From JAWWPY01 sp964412845 (GTDB lineage Bacteria; Actinomycetota; Actinomycetes; Streptosporangiales; Streptosporangiaceae): 64,000 bases of DNA. The notes under the pieces were generated by a model. It was not told the origin of the DNA. It did no database searches and worked only from the letters and a program-made list of their open reading frames with translations. The stretch lies in assembly GCA_964412845.1 (NCBI GenBank), contig CAYPQM010000009.1, positions 1 to 64,000 on the forward strand, read 5' to 3'. Positions within the stretch are counted from its first letter, which is position 1; each line of letters begins with the position of its first letter. Of the stretch, positions 1-8,523 are shown piece after piece. Position numbers and translations under genes: made by a program.

Positions 1-141
1 GGTGGGGGTGGGGGGGGGGGGGGGGCGGGGGGGGGGCCGGCGGGGCGCGGGCGGCTTTTTCCGGGGGGGCGGCCCCCGGCCCGCCCCCGCCTTGCCGCAG
101 CTCGAGTTGGGTCAGCTCGGGTTGGCTCAGCTCAGGGCCGG
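1..141. other. Poly-G/low-complexity left edge
   Basis: The first roughly 90 bases are runs of G broken by single T, C or A, followed by C-rich runs and then a loosely repeated GGTCAGCTCGGGTTGG-like stretch up to the stop codon of the first gene. Nothing coding is credible here. Such homopolymer decay is typical of a low-quality contig end, so the sequence itself should not be trusted. Confidence 0.6.
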
Positions 142-2276
142 TCAGGTGGCTGCTTCGGTGACTGTTTCGGCGACTACTTCGGGGTTGGCGGTCTCCTGCA
201 GGGTGGTCAGGGGGAGGGGCGCGATGCCGGGGGTGGCGAAGCCCAGAATCTGGCCATAGAACGCCAGCTCGGCCTCCAGGCAGGCGATGATCGTCTCGGC
301 CCGCCGGAAACCATGGGACTCTCCCTGGAAGGTCAGGAGCGCGTGCGGGATGCCGTGCGCGGACAGGTCGGCCGCCATCCTCTCGGCCTGCTTCGGTGGC
401 ACGACCGGGTCATCCAGGCCCTGCAGCAGCAGCACTGGGCAGGTGGCATCCGTCACGTGCCCAGCCGGGGAACGCTCCACGTAGACGGTGTCAAAGCCCG
501 GCAGTGGCCCGATCAGGCCGTGCAGGTAGCGGGACTCGAAGTCGTGCGTCTCTGATGCGAACTCTGAGAGGTCCGCGACCCCGTAGTAGGAGGTGGCGGC
601 GCTGAAGACGGTGCCGGACGCCGCGCCGGTGGTCACCGCCGCCAGGGCGGTCCAGCCGCCGGCCGACCCGCCCCGGATCGCCATCCGGCGGACATCGGCC
701 TGGCCCTGCTCGCCCAGGGCGAGTGCCGCGGCGATCACGTCCTCCACGTCGACCACGCCCCACTGGCGGCGCAGCCGNNNNNNNNNNCCCGGTACAGGCG
801 GCCGTACCCGGTCGATCCGCCGTAGTTCACATCGACGACCCCGATGCCACGGCTGGTGAAGAACGCCTTCTCCAGGTCGAACAGGCCAACCGCGTGTGAA
901 GTGGGGCCGCCGTGCACCCAGACCACGTAAGGCGGCAGTTCACCTTCTGGGGCGACCGCTTCTGGGTGGGTCGGCGGGTACACGAGCGCGTGCACGCTCC
1001 GGCCGAACTGGCCATCGAGCAGCGCCTGGCGCGGCAGCGGCAGGTAAGCCAGGTCCGGCACGTCGTCGGTTTCCCGGCGCAGCACCGTGGTCGCGCCGGT
1101 CGCCGCGTCGATCCGGACGACCGCCAGCGGGGTGGTCGGGCCGCCGGCCACGCCCACGATCGTGCTGCCATCCGCGGACAGGCTCGAAGCGAACTCATCG
1201 AGACCGATGTCGGGATCGGTCAGCTCCGCGGTCTCCGGGTCGAGCAGGCCGAGGTGCATGCCGCCGACGCCGTGCAGCACCGCGAGCGTCCCGTCACCCA
1301 GCACCGCGAACGGCCGCCCGCCGAGCTGCCACAGCGGCGCGGCGAATTCCTCCTCGGCGGGGAACAGCGCCTGCGCGGGCTCGCCGACCAGGCCAACCTG
1401 GTAAATGTTCCACCAGCCGGGCCAGTCGGAGACAACGTAGAGGCTGGACTCATTGCGCCACAGCGGTGCCACCACCGACTCCCGCATGCCGCCCTTGACG
1501 ATCCTGCCTTTGGCGGGCAGGCCATCGGCGAGCAGGGCGACCCGCAGTTCCGTGCCGTCCCAGGGCATCCGCGGGTGATTCCAGCAGATCCAGGCCAGGC
1601 GGCTGCCGTCCGGCGAGGGAGTCGGGAACGCGAAAAAGTCCGAGCCCGTCACGAGTTCGCGGATGGCCTCCGGGCTGGTGGCGGCCGACCCGTCCAACGG
1701 GACCGCGACGATGGCGCGAGTGATTTTGGCGCCATCGTGGCTTTCCCGGACACACCAGATCTCGGTGCCGTCGGGAGAGAGCGTGAAGTCCGCATAGCGC
1801 AGCTCAGCGTGCCCGTCCGGGCCGCCTGGCTCGGGGGTCAGCGGGATCGGATCCGCCGGCGCCGGCGTGCCTTTGCCCCGGGTGCCCCCCTTGGCCTGCT
1901 CATCGGCCTGATCCTCCGGCACGAGGTAGAGGCGCTGGTCAGCGTAGTTAGCAAAGACAATCGCCCGGCGCGGGGCCGGCCCGTCTCCCTGGCCGGGCCA
2001 GCCGGGCACGGGCAGGTAGGAGCGCCCGCCGTACTCATGCACGCGGGTCCGGGCGTTCCACGGGGCGGCCAGCATGCTGCGCTGCTTCCCGTCCACGCCG
2101 CAGTGCACCACGGTGACCCGCCCGCCCTCATCTGGCCGGCCTTCTTGCCACCACACGTCGTCGCCGATGACGGTGGGGTAGGAGATCAGCACCTGCCCTT
2201 TAGCCACGTCTGCCGCGCTGATGGGGGATGGCCAGGTGCCGTAAGGGGTTGCGGTGGGTCCCGCGCTCTCTGTCAT
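142..2276 (-). CDS. S9 family prolyl oligopeptidase-like peptidase (interrupted by assembly gap)
   Basis: Serine peptidase of the dipeptidyl aminopeptidase/acylaminoacyl-peptidase type, probably cytoplasmic because no signal peptide is visible. The start chosen is ATG 2276 (MTESAGPTATPYG); an in-frame ATG lies 18 bases upstream. The N-terminal two thirds is the beta-propeller; the C-terminal part is the alpha/beta hydrolase with nucleophile motif GGSAGGWT (Ser codon near 664), the Asp in GLDDPVVPP and the His in GESHGF. Ten Ns at 778-787 split the gene: upstream it reads GYGRLYR, downstream LRRQWGVVDVEDV, and the two sides are in different frames. Because the gap length is a placeholder, the shift is most simply an assembly effect and not a real frameshift. 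It is divergent from miaB. Confidence 0.85.
778..787. other. Assembly gap (10 N)
   Basis: A run of ten N inside the S9 peptidase. It hides only a few codons between the propeller and the catalytic domain. The true length must differ from 10 by one or two modulo 3 to restore the frame. Confidence 0.95.
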
Positions 2277-2358
2277 AGGAATATCGTCTACCACGGCCGG
2301 GGTCGCTCACGGAAGATTCCGGACATGCCCCTTCCTGCGCGTACTCTCGGATATCGAC

Positions 2359-3837
2359 ATGAGCGCCTCTCGGACCTACCAGATCCGCACCCACGGGTGC
2401 CAGATGAACATGCACGACTCCGAACGGCTCGCCGGGCTGCTCGAAGAGGCCGGGTACCGGCCAGCATCCGGTGATGCGACCCCGGACGTCGTGGTGTTCA
2501 ACACCTGCGCGGTACGGGAGAACGCCGACAACCGCCTGTACGGCAACCTGGGCCAGTTGCTGCCGGTCAAGAGCGCGCACCCGGGCATGCAGATCGCGGT
2601 GGGCGGCTGCCTGGCGCAGAAGGACCGGGCCGGCATCGCGGACCGGGCGCCGTGGGTGGACGTCGTGTTCGGCACGCACAACATCGGCTCGCTGCCTGCG
2701 CTGCTCGACCGGGCCCGCGTGCAGGCCGAGGCGCAGGTGGAGATCGTCGAGTCGCTGGAGCGGTTCCCCTCCGTGCTGCCGGCCCGCCGTGAGTCCGCCT
2801 ACTCCGGGTGGGTCGCCATCTCGGTGGGCTGCAACAACACCTGCACGTTCTGCATCGTGCCGGCCTTGCGCGGCCGGGAAACCGACCGCAGGCCCGGTGA
2901 TGTCCTGGCGGAGATCCGGGCGCTGACCGCGGACGGGGTGCTGGAGGTCACGCTGCTCGGGCAGAACGTGAACTCCTATGGGGTCGACTTCGGTGATCGG
3001 CAGGCATTCGGCAAGCTGCTGCGGGCCTGCGGCGGGATCGACGGCCTGGAACGGGTGCGTTTCACCTCACCGCACCCGCGCGACTTCACCGATGACGTCA
3101 TTGAGGCCATGGCGCAGACGCCCAACGTCATGCCGCAGTTGCACATGCCGCTGCAGTCCGGTTCGGACGCCGTGCTGCGGGCCATGCGCCGGGCCTACCG
3201 GCGTGAGAAATACCTCGGCATCCTGGACCGGGTCCGCGCGGCCATCCCCGGCGCCGCCATTACGACCGACATCATCGTGGGGTTTCCCGGCGAGACCGAG
3301 CGGGACTTCCAGGACACTCTCGACCTGGTCCGCCGGGCCCGTTTTGGCGGCGCGTTTACCTTCCAGTACTCGCCGCGGCCCGGCACGCCCGCGGCCGGCA
3401 TGGACGGCCAGGTAGCCCCCGCGGTGGTCCGGGAGCGGTACGAGAGGCTCGCCGCCCTGGTCGAGGAGGTCTGCCTGGCGGAGAACGAGACCTTCGTCGG
3501 ACGTGAGGTCGAGGTGCTCGTGGCCGAGGGGGAAGGGCGCAAGGATCAGGCGACCCACCGGTTGTCCGGCCGGGCCCGGGACAACCGCCTGGTGCATTTC
3601 GCCCCGGCGGGCGCCGCGCCGCGGCCCGGGGACATGGTCACGACCAAGGTCAGCCGGGCAGCGCCGCACTACCTGATCGCGGACGGCCCGCCGCTGGCAG
3701 TCCGCCGCACCCGCGGCGGCGACGCCTGGCAGGCCCGCCACGAGGGGCCAGGCAGCGCGGGAAGCGTGCCTGACGCCCCGGGCGGCGCGCCTGCCGGCGT
3801 GCTGCTGGGCATGCCCGCTGTGGGCCGCCCGTCCTGA
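2359..3837 (+). CDS. tRNA-2-methylthio-N6-dimethylallyladenosine synthase MiaB
   Basis: Radical-SAM methylthiotransferase that adds a methylthio group to i6A37 of tRNAs reading codons that start with U. The start at ATG 2359 gives a 492-residue protein beginning MSASRTYQIRTHGCQMN, with the N-terminal [4Fe-4S]-binding cysteines (first at residue 14). The radical-SAM triad is GCNNTCTFC (C158, C162, C165). The C-terminal part is the TRAM RNA-binding domain, followed by a roughly 50-residue Pro/Gly/Ala-rich tail typical of actinobacterial copies. miaA, which makes the i6A substrate, lies 1.5 kb downstream on the same strand, but two oppositely oriented genes separate them, so they are not one transcript here. 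Confidence 0.95.
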   Translation: MSASRTYQIRTHGCQMNMHDSERLAGLLEEAGYRPASGDATPDVVVFNTCAVRENADNRLYGNLGQLLPVKSAHPGMQIAVGGCLAQKDRAGIADRAPWVDVVFGTHNIGSLPALLDRARVQAEAQVEIVESLERFPSVLPARRESAYSGWVAISVGCNNTCTFCIVPALRGRETDRRPGDVLAEIRALTADGVLEVTLLGQNVNSYGVDFGDRQAFGKLLRACGGIDGLERVRFTSPHPRDFTDDVIEAMAQTPNVMPQLHMPLQSGSDAVLRAMRRAYRREKYLGILDRVRAAIPGAAITTDIIVGFPGETERDFQDTLDLVRRARFGGAFTFQYSPRPGTPAAGMDGQVAPAVVRERYERLAALVEEVCLAENETFVGREVEVLVAEGEGRKDQATHRLSGRARDNRLVHFAPAGAAPRPGDMVTTKVSRAAPHYLIADGPPLAVRRTRGGDAWQARHEGPGSAGSVPDAPGGAPAGVLLGMPAVGRPS

Positions 3838-3850
3838 GCGCTGTGCGCGG

Positions 3851-4519
3851 TCAGCTCTTCAGGACTGGCCGTCCCAGGGGAAGTGCCTTGCCGCCGGTGG
3901 CCTGTGCCGCCGCGTCAAAGAACAGGTAGATCCCGACCGCCGCGAACACCAGGACCACGTAGCCCGCGAACTTGACCAGGCCGGCGGATCCATTGGAGGT
4001 ACCTATCAGCAGCAGGACCAGCGCGAGGTCGACGAGCCCGAACACCGCGGTGAAGGCCGATGGGAGCCGCAGGGTGGCCAGGGTGAGCATGACGATGACG
4101 ATCAGCCAGGTGGCCAGGAACAGTTCCTGGGTGCTCTGTGCCGCGGCTGCGGTGATGGCGAACCAGTTGTGGACCAGCCCGAGCACGAGCACGGCGTAGC
4201 TCAGCCAGAAGCCGGCAAAGATGCCGAAAACGCTGGCCACCGCGGTCTGGCCGAGGGCTGCGGCCCAGATGGCGGCCAGGAACAGGCCCGCCGCCGTGGT
4301 TGCCAGGATGATCGGCAGGGCGGCTCCCACTGTGCCGGCCGGTACCACGCCGACCAGTTCCAGGCCGAGGGCGACGGAGCCGGCGATAAAGGTTGGCAGT
4401 CCCAAGATGGCTGGATTGCCGGCCAGCGGGCCGGCGGCGGCCGACTCGGCCACTATGACCTCCTCCACGTAGACGCCAGTCTGGCCAGATTCGTCAGCGG
4501 ATGCATCGAGTGCAGTCAT
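3851..4519 (-). CDS. Acetate/succinate uptake transporter, SatP (GPR1/FUN34/YaaH) family
   Basis: Small membrane protein of 222 residues with six predicted hydrophobic helices. The family signature is NPAILGLPTFIAGS, the NP-x-x-LGL motif at the start of helix 1; the AAIWAAALGQ stretch and later helices follow the family pattern. These proteins take up acetate (and succinate) with protons. The start at ATG 4519 has a GAGAGGGG ribosome site. It is convergent with miaB, leaving only 13 bases. Its upstream region (4520-4668) holds a two-copy direct repeat that may be an operator. With glcDEF and aceB nearby it suggests a two-carbon acid uptake and use module; substrate is inferred from family only. 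Confidence 0.8.
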   Translation of the reverse strand: MTALDASADESGQTGVYVEEVIVAESAAAGPLAGNPAILGLPTFIAGSVALGLELVGVVPAGTVGAALPIILATTAAGLFLAAIWAAALGQTAVASVFGIFAGFWLSYAVLVLGLVHNWFAITAAAAQSTQELFLATWLIVIVMLTLATLRLPSAFTAVFGLVDLALVLLLIGTSNGSAGLVKFAGYVVLVFAAVGIYLFFDAAAQATGGKALPLGRPVLKS

Positions 4520-4600
4520 CGCAGCCCCTCTCGAGGGTCATGAGCCCGCAACGGTGCGGGCCATGATCCATCTCTACAGCCCCAGCCGGACCTCGCCTTT

Positions 4601-4636
4601 CTCAGTTTGAGCCGTTATGAATCTCAGTTTGAGCCG
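4601..4636. promoter_or_regulatory. Paired direct repeat upstream of the SatP gene
   Basis: CTCAGTTTGAGCCG occurs twice, at 4601-4614 and 4623-4636, with a 22-bp centre-to-centre distance (about two helical turns). Each copy contains the small inverted repeat CTCA-GTT-TGAG. The pair lies 80-115 bases before the SatP start codon, so it is a reasonable operator for that gene. No cognate regulator can be named. Confidence 0.4.
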
Positions 4637-4668
4637 CGATCCGGGCGTGAACCGGCCCGGCGCGAGGA

Positions 4669-5115
4669 TCAGGCGGGCGGGGTATCGATGGTGGCCGCGT
4701 TGTGCTCCAGCCGGCCAAGCAACCCTTCGAGGCTCGCCACGTCGTCGTCAGTGATGCCGCGGCGCAGTCGCTGGTCGAATGCGGCGGCCGCGCTGCGCAG
4801 CCGGTGGAAGGCCGCCTCGCCGGCCTCGGTCAGCTCGACCAGGTGCACGCGGCGGTTGCCCGGATCACGCCGCCGGGTGACCAGCCCCTGAGCATCCATC
4901 GCGTTCAGGTGGTGGGTGAGCGTCGCCTCCCGGATCCCCACGGCGGCGGCCAGTTCCCGCTGGTTGCCTGGCTGCTGGCTCTTGACCGAGATGAGCACGA
5001 GCCAGACCGGAAGTGATCCCCCCGCCTCGGCCAGCGCTTCATCGAACGCGCGGCTCACTGACCTGGCGGCGCGGGTCAGTTGCAGGCCGATGGGCGGGCG
5101 TGCGGGCCGTGGCAT
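4669..5115 (-). CDS. MarR family transcriptional regulator
   Basis: Winged helix-turn-helix repressor of 148 residues. The HTH covers about residues 50-75 (NQRELAAAVGIREATLTHHL), followed by the wing with RRRDPGNRRVHLVELTEAG, both standard for MarR. Such proteins usually repress a divergent efflux pump and release DNA when they bind a phenolic or lipophilic ligand. Here the divergent partner is gone: only a 43-codon fragment of an MFS transporter remains beyond the operator. The regulator itself looks intact. It may now control only itself or act in trans. The next gene downstream on the same strand is the SatP transporter, 150 bases away. Confidence 0.9.
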   Translation of the reverse strand: MPRPARPPIGLQLTRAARSVSRAFDEALAEAGGSLPVWLVLISVKSQQPGNQRELAAAVGIREATLTHHLNAMDAQGLVTRRRDPGNRRVHLVELTEAGEAAFHRLRSAAAAFDQRLRRGITDDDVASLEGLLGRLEHNAATIDTPPA

Positions 5116-5145
5116 GGGGCCAAGGCTACCAATAGCCAGCTAAAC

Positions 5146-5166
5146 CTTTGACATCAAAGTCTTTGA
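5146..5166. promoter_or_regulatory. MarR-type operator (three half-sites)
   Basis: CTTTGA-CA-TCAAAG at 5146-5159 is a perfect inverted repeat, and TCAAAG-T-CTTTGA at 5154-5166 forms a second overlapping one, so three half-sites are stacked. It begins 30 bases upstream of the MarR start codon. TTTGA/TCAAA palindromes are common MarR sites. Confidence 0.6.
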
Positions 5167-5181
5167 TTTCTATCGTTCTGC

Positions 5182-5313
5182 TTGATCTTCTTCGTCAACC
5201 TGCCGGCGGGCGCGGCCGCGCTGACCCTGGCGTTCTGGCTGTTGCCAGCCAGGCCGGCTCAGCGGCGTGCGCGGCTGGACGGGCCGTCAGCCCGCTTCGC
5301 GTTGAGAGACTGA
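5182..5313 (+). pseudogene. Remnant of a DHA2-type MFS efflux transporter
   Basis: The frame from 5182 to the stop at 5313 reads LIFFVNLPAGAAALTLAFWL and then LLPARPAQRRARLDG. The FFVNLP-x-G motif is the conserved start of transmembrane helix 6 in 14-helix drug efflux pumps (EmrB/QacA family). A stop at 5164 closes the frame upstream and nothing before or after it resembles the rest of the transporter. I read it as what is left of the pump once divergent from the MarR gene, after an internal deletion. Confidence 0.6.
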
Positions 5314-5317
5314 CGGC

Positions 5318-6274
5318 ATGCACGAACACGTGATCGCGGTCGTCGGCCCCACCGCGGCGGGTAAATCGGACCTGGCGCTCGGGCTCGCGCTCGCCCTCGG
5401 CGGCGAAGTGGTCAACGCCGACTCCATGCAGCTGTATGCGGGCATGGACATCGGGACCGCCAAGCTCACCGTGCCGCAGCGCCGGGGCGTGCCGCATCAC
5501 CTGCTGGATGTCTGGGACATCCGCCGCGCCGCGAACGTCGCCGACTATCAGCGCATGGCACGCGCGGCGATCGCCGACATCCTGGGCCGGGGCAAGGTGC
5601 CGGTGCTGACCGGAGGGTCTGGGTTGTACATCCGGGCCGCGCTCGATGATCTCGACTTCCCGGGCACCGAGCCGCAGGTGCGGGAGCGCCTGGAGGCTGA
5701 GCTCGCCGCCGTCGGGCCCGGACCCCTGCACGCGCGGCTGACCGCGATCGACCCGGATGCCGCGGCCGCCATCCTGCCCTCGAACGGGCGCCGGATCGTG
5801 CGGGCGCTGGAGGTGACTGAGATATCCGGCCGCCCATTCAGCGCGGTACTGCCCAGTTACGAGTCGGTGTACCCGGCCGTACAGATCGGGCTGCGGGTGG
5901 CCAAGCCCGAGCTGGACCGCCGCATCGCGGAGCGGGCGGCGCTGATGTGGCAGGCGGGCTTCGTGGCCGAGGTGACCGCACTGGACCGGGCCGGCCTGCG
6001 GGAGGGCCGGACAGCGAGCCGGGCGCTTGGCTATGCGCAGGTGCTCAGGTTCCTCGCCGGGGAGTACTCCGACGATGCGGCCCGGGCCCAGACCATCCAG
6101 GCCACCAGGCGATTTGCCCGGCGGCAGGAGTCGTGGTTCCGCCGGGATCCCAGGGTGATCTGGCTTGACGTGGCTGACCCGCGCGGGGGCGGCGCGGACC
6201 TGCTCCGCCGGGCAATGGCTACGATCGGCGCATGCGGTTCGCGAAAGGACACGGCACCGAGAACGACTTCGTGA
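5318..6274 (+). CDS. tRNA dimethylallyltransferase MiaA
   Basis: Transfers the dimethylallyl group to A37 of tRNAs, giving i6A, the substrate of MiaB. It is 318 residues long, the normal size. The P-loop GPTAAGKS is at residues 10-17, followed by the DSMQLY motif that binds the tRNA/DMAPP site, and the later TGGSGLYIRA and GTAKL motifs. The ATG at 5318 is five bases after the MFS remnant's stop. The 3' end overlaps dapF by 43 bases in another frame, the usual actinobacterial arrangement, so the two are probably cotranscribed. Confidence 0.95.
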   Translation: MHEHVIAVVGPTAAGKSDLALGLALALGGEVVNADSMQLYAGMDIGTAKLTVPQRRGVPHHLLDVWDIRRAANVADYQRMARAAIADILGRGKVPVLTGGSGLYIRAALDDLDFPGTEPQVRERLEAELAAVGPGPLHARLTAIDPDAAAAILPSNGRRIVRALEVTEISGRPFSAVLPSYESVYPAVQIGLRVAKPELDRRIAERAALMWQAGFVAEVTALDRAGLREGRTASRALGYAQVLRFLAGEYSDDAARAQTIQATRRFARRQESWFRRDPRVIWLDVADPRGGGADLLRRAMATIGACGSRKDTAPRTTS

Positions 6275-7155
6275 TCCTGCCTGACCCCGACGGCCTCGTC
6301 GGCCTGTCGGCCACCTTCGCCGCCCGGCTATGTGACCGGCGGGCCGGCCTGGGTGCGGACGGGGTGCTGCGCGTGGTGCGCACCGCGGCCCTCGCGGCGG
6401 GGCCGGCCGGCCGGCCCGCGCGGCGTGCCACCGGGACACCGGATCCGGCCGAGTGGTTCATGGACTACCGGAACGCGGATGGCAGCGTGGCCGAGATGTG
6501 CGGCAACGGGCTGCGGGTGTTCGCCCGCTACCTGCTGGAGCACGGCATGGCCGAGGGCCCGGCCTTCGCCGTGGCGACCCGGGCCGGCCTGCGCCGGGTC
6601 CGGGTGGAGCCAGGCGGCAGCATCACCGCGGACATGGGCCCCGTCAGCGTGCTTGGCCCTGGCCGCGCCGTGTCCGGCGGCATCGTCCTGGACGGCCTGC
6701 GGATATCCGTCGGCAACCCGCACCTGGCCTGCCTGATGGACACCCCGCTGGACAAGTTCGATCTCTCCGCGCCGCCTGAGCTCGATCCCGGGCAGTTCCC
6801 GGCCGGGGCGAACATCGAACTGGTTGAGCTGACCGGGCCTGGGGCGCTCACGATGCGGGTGCACGAGCGCGGATCCGGGGAGACCCGGTCCTGCGGCACA
6901 GGGGCGGTGGCCGCCGCGGCAGCGGCAGCGGCAGCGGCCGGCCCGGCCCCAGGTGCGGTGGCCACCGCACCTGGGGCCGGCGCCCCCACGGGGCGGGCGG
7001 CCGGCGTCGGCGATGGCACGTACTGGCAGGTGCACGTCCCTGGCGGCGAGCTCACCGTGACGCTGGACGGCAGCACAAGCTGGCTGACCGGCCCCGCCGT
7101 CATTGTCGCGGAGGGCGACCTGGACCCCGGCTGGCTCGCGGCCGCGCGGTCCTAG
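6232..7155 (+). CDS. Diaminopimelate epimerase DapF
   Basis: Interconverts LL- and meso-diaminopimelate for lysine and peptidoglycan synthesis. The 307-residue product has both catalytic cysteines: C90 in AEMCGNG and C221 in TRSCGTGA. The N-terminus MRFAKGHGTENDF is typical. Between residue about 225 and the last strand there is an Ala/Pro/Gly-rich insertion of roughly 30 residues, part of it encoded by a 38-bp perfect DNA palindrome (6943-6980). The insertion lies after the active-site helix, so activity is probably kept. A second insertion near residues 55-70 (RRATGTPDP region) is also longer than usual. Confidence 0.93.
   Translation: MRFAKGHGTENDFVILPDPDGLVGLSATFAARLCDRRAGLGADGVLRVVRTAALAAGPAGRPARRATGTPDPAEWFMDYRNADGSVAEMCGNGLRVFARYLLEHGMAEGPAFAVATRAGLRRVRVEPGGSITADMGPVSVLGPGRAVSGGIVLDGLRISVGNPHLACLMDTPLDKFDLSAPPELDPGQFPAGANIELVELTGPGALTMRVHERGSGETRSCGTGAVAAAAAAAAAAGPAPGAVATAPGAGAPTGRAAGVGDGTYWQVHVPGGELTVTLDGSTSWLTGPAVIVAEGDLDPGWLAAARS
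6943..6980. repeat. 38-bp perfect palindrome inside dapF
   Basis: A spacerless, mismatch-free inverted repeat: the left 19 bases (CCGGCCCCAGGTGCGGTGG) are exactly mirrored by the right 19, with the axis between 6961 and 6962. It stays in frame and encodes a Pro/Ala/Gly stretch. Codon bias toward GC alone would not be expected to give 19 consecutive complementary pairs. Confidence 0.85.
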
Positions 7156-7165
7156 CGGTCCCCGG

Positions 7166-8521
7166 TCAGCCGCCTCCGGTCAGCTCTGCTACGGAGATGC
7201 CGCGGAACGAGGCGTCGAGCACCTCCGCGATGTGCACCACGTCGGGGGCAGCAGCCGAGCCTGGCGCGGCGAGCGCCGCGGCGATCTGCAGGCTGCAGCC
7301 GGGGTTGGCCGAGATGACCAGGGACGCCCCGGTGGCCCGGATGGCCGCCGCCTTCCGCGTCCCGAGCTCACCGGCGGCCTCCGGCTGCAGCAGGTTGTAG
7401 ACGCCCGCCGAGCCGCAGCAGGTCCCGCCGTCACCCACCTCGACCAGTTCCAGCTCCGGGATGGCTCGCAGCAGGTCCCGGGGCTGGCGGCGGACGCCCT
7501 GCGCGTATCCGAGGTGGCACGCCTCGTGATACACCGCTTTCACCGGCAACGGATGCCTAACGGCTGCTGGCCCGTCGCTGCCGTCAGCGAGCTCGCTGAG
7601 AAATTCGCTGAGATCGCGGACCTTGGCGCTGGCCTGGGCGGCGCGCTGGGCCCAGCCCGGCCCATCGTCCGGTTCATGCTTGAGCAGCTGGGCGTACTCC
7701 TTCATGGCCGAGCCGCAGCCGGCCGAGTTGACCACGATCACCTCGACGCGCGCGTCCTCGAACGCGGCGATGGCCTGCTTGGCGAACCGCGCTGCCTCGG
7801 TCGCCCGGCCGGTGTGCATCGACAGGGCGCCGCAGCAGCCCTGACCGGTCGGGATGACAACCTCGCAGCCCTCGGCGGCCAGCACCCGCGCGGTCGCGGC
7901 GTTGACACCGGGAAAGAAGACCTGCTGCACGCACCCGGTGAGCATGCCGACCACGGCGCGGCGCGGCCAGTGCGCGGGAATATGCTCGGGCGGCGCGTGG
8001 TGACGGGCGGCGGGCGGGGCGATCTGCAGGGCGGCGGCCACTTCCGGGGCCGCCCGGCGGATCGTCGGCGAGTCGCGCAGCCGCCGGTCCAGCCCGGCCC
8101 GCTGGGCGAGCCGCAGCGGGCCGGCGAGCAGCCGCAGGCGCTTCGGGTAGGGGAACGTGGCGAAGATCGCGGCCCGGACCGCCCGCTCGCGCAGCGATCG
8201 CGCGGGGACCGGTGCCGCCCCAGGCTGCGGCTCCTCCGTCCAGGTGCGGGCCGCCTCGATGAGCCGGTCGTAGCGGACCCCGGACGGGCACGCAGGCACG
8301 CAGGCCATGCAGCCCAGGCAGCGGTCCAGGTGGCTGGCCGCCGCCTCGCTGACCTCCGCGCCCTCCAGCACCTGGCCGATCAGGTGGATACGGCCCCGGG
8401 GCGAATCCATTTCCTCGCCCCACAGCTGGTAGGTCGGGCACGCGGGCAGGCAGAACCCGCAGTGCACGCAGTCGTCCACGACCGACCGCAGTTCACCCGA
8501 CGGGTCGAGGATGCTCGCCAC
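7166..8521 (-). CDS. Glycolate oxidase iron-sulfur subunit GlcF
   Basis: Electron-transfer subunit of the three-part glycolate dehydrogenase, which oxidises glycolate to glyoxylate at the membrane. Two ferredoxin-type clusters are visible near the N-terminus: CVHCGFCLPACP and CLGCMACVPACP. Two CCG-type domains follow (GCVQQVFFPGVN, CEVVIPTGQGCCGALS, HEACHLGYAQGV, GGTCCGSAGVYN). The start chosen is GTG 8521, two bases after the glcE stop; a longer reading from 8623 would overlap glcE by about 100 bases. 451 residues. It is the last gene of glcD-glcE-glcF and is convergent with dapF. Confidence 0.92.
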   Translation of the reverse strand: MASILDPSGELRSVVDDCVHCGFCLPACPTYQLWGEEMDSPRGRIHLIGQVLEGAEVSEAAASHLDRCLGCMACVPACPSGVRYDRLIEAARTWTEEPQPGAAPVPARSLRERAVRAAIFATFPYPKRLRLLAGPLRLAQRAGLDRRLRDSPTIRRAAPEVAAALQIAPPAARHHAPPEHIPAHWPRRAVVGMLTGCVQQVFFPGVNAATARVLAAEGCEVVIPTGQGCCGALSMHTGRATEAARFAKQAIAAFEDARVEVIVVNSAGCGSAMKEYAQLLKHEPDDGPGWAQRAAQASAKVRDLSEFLSELADGSDGPAAVRHPLPVKAVYHEACHLGYAQGVRRQPRDLLRAIPELELVEVGDGGTCCGSAGVYNLLQPEAAGELGTRKAAAIRATGASLVISANPGCSLQIAAALAAPGSAAAPDVVHIAEVLDASFRGISVAELTGGG

Positions 8522-8523
8522 GA

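Noticed and set aside
912..2474. Long plus-strand open frame (520 codons) opposite the S9 peptidase
   Set aside because: It is antisense to a gene with clear motifs, has Arg/Gly/Pro-rich composition with no recognisable domain, and is an expected by-product of high GC third positions.
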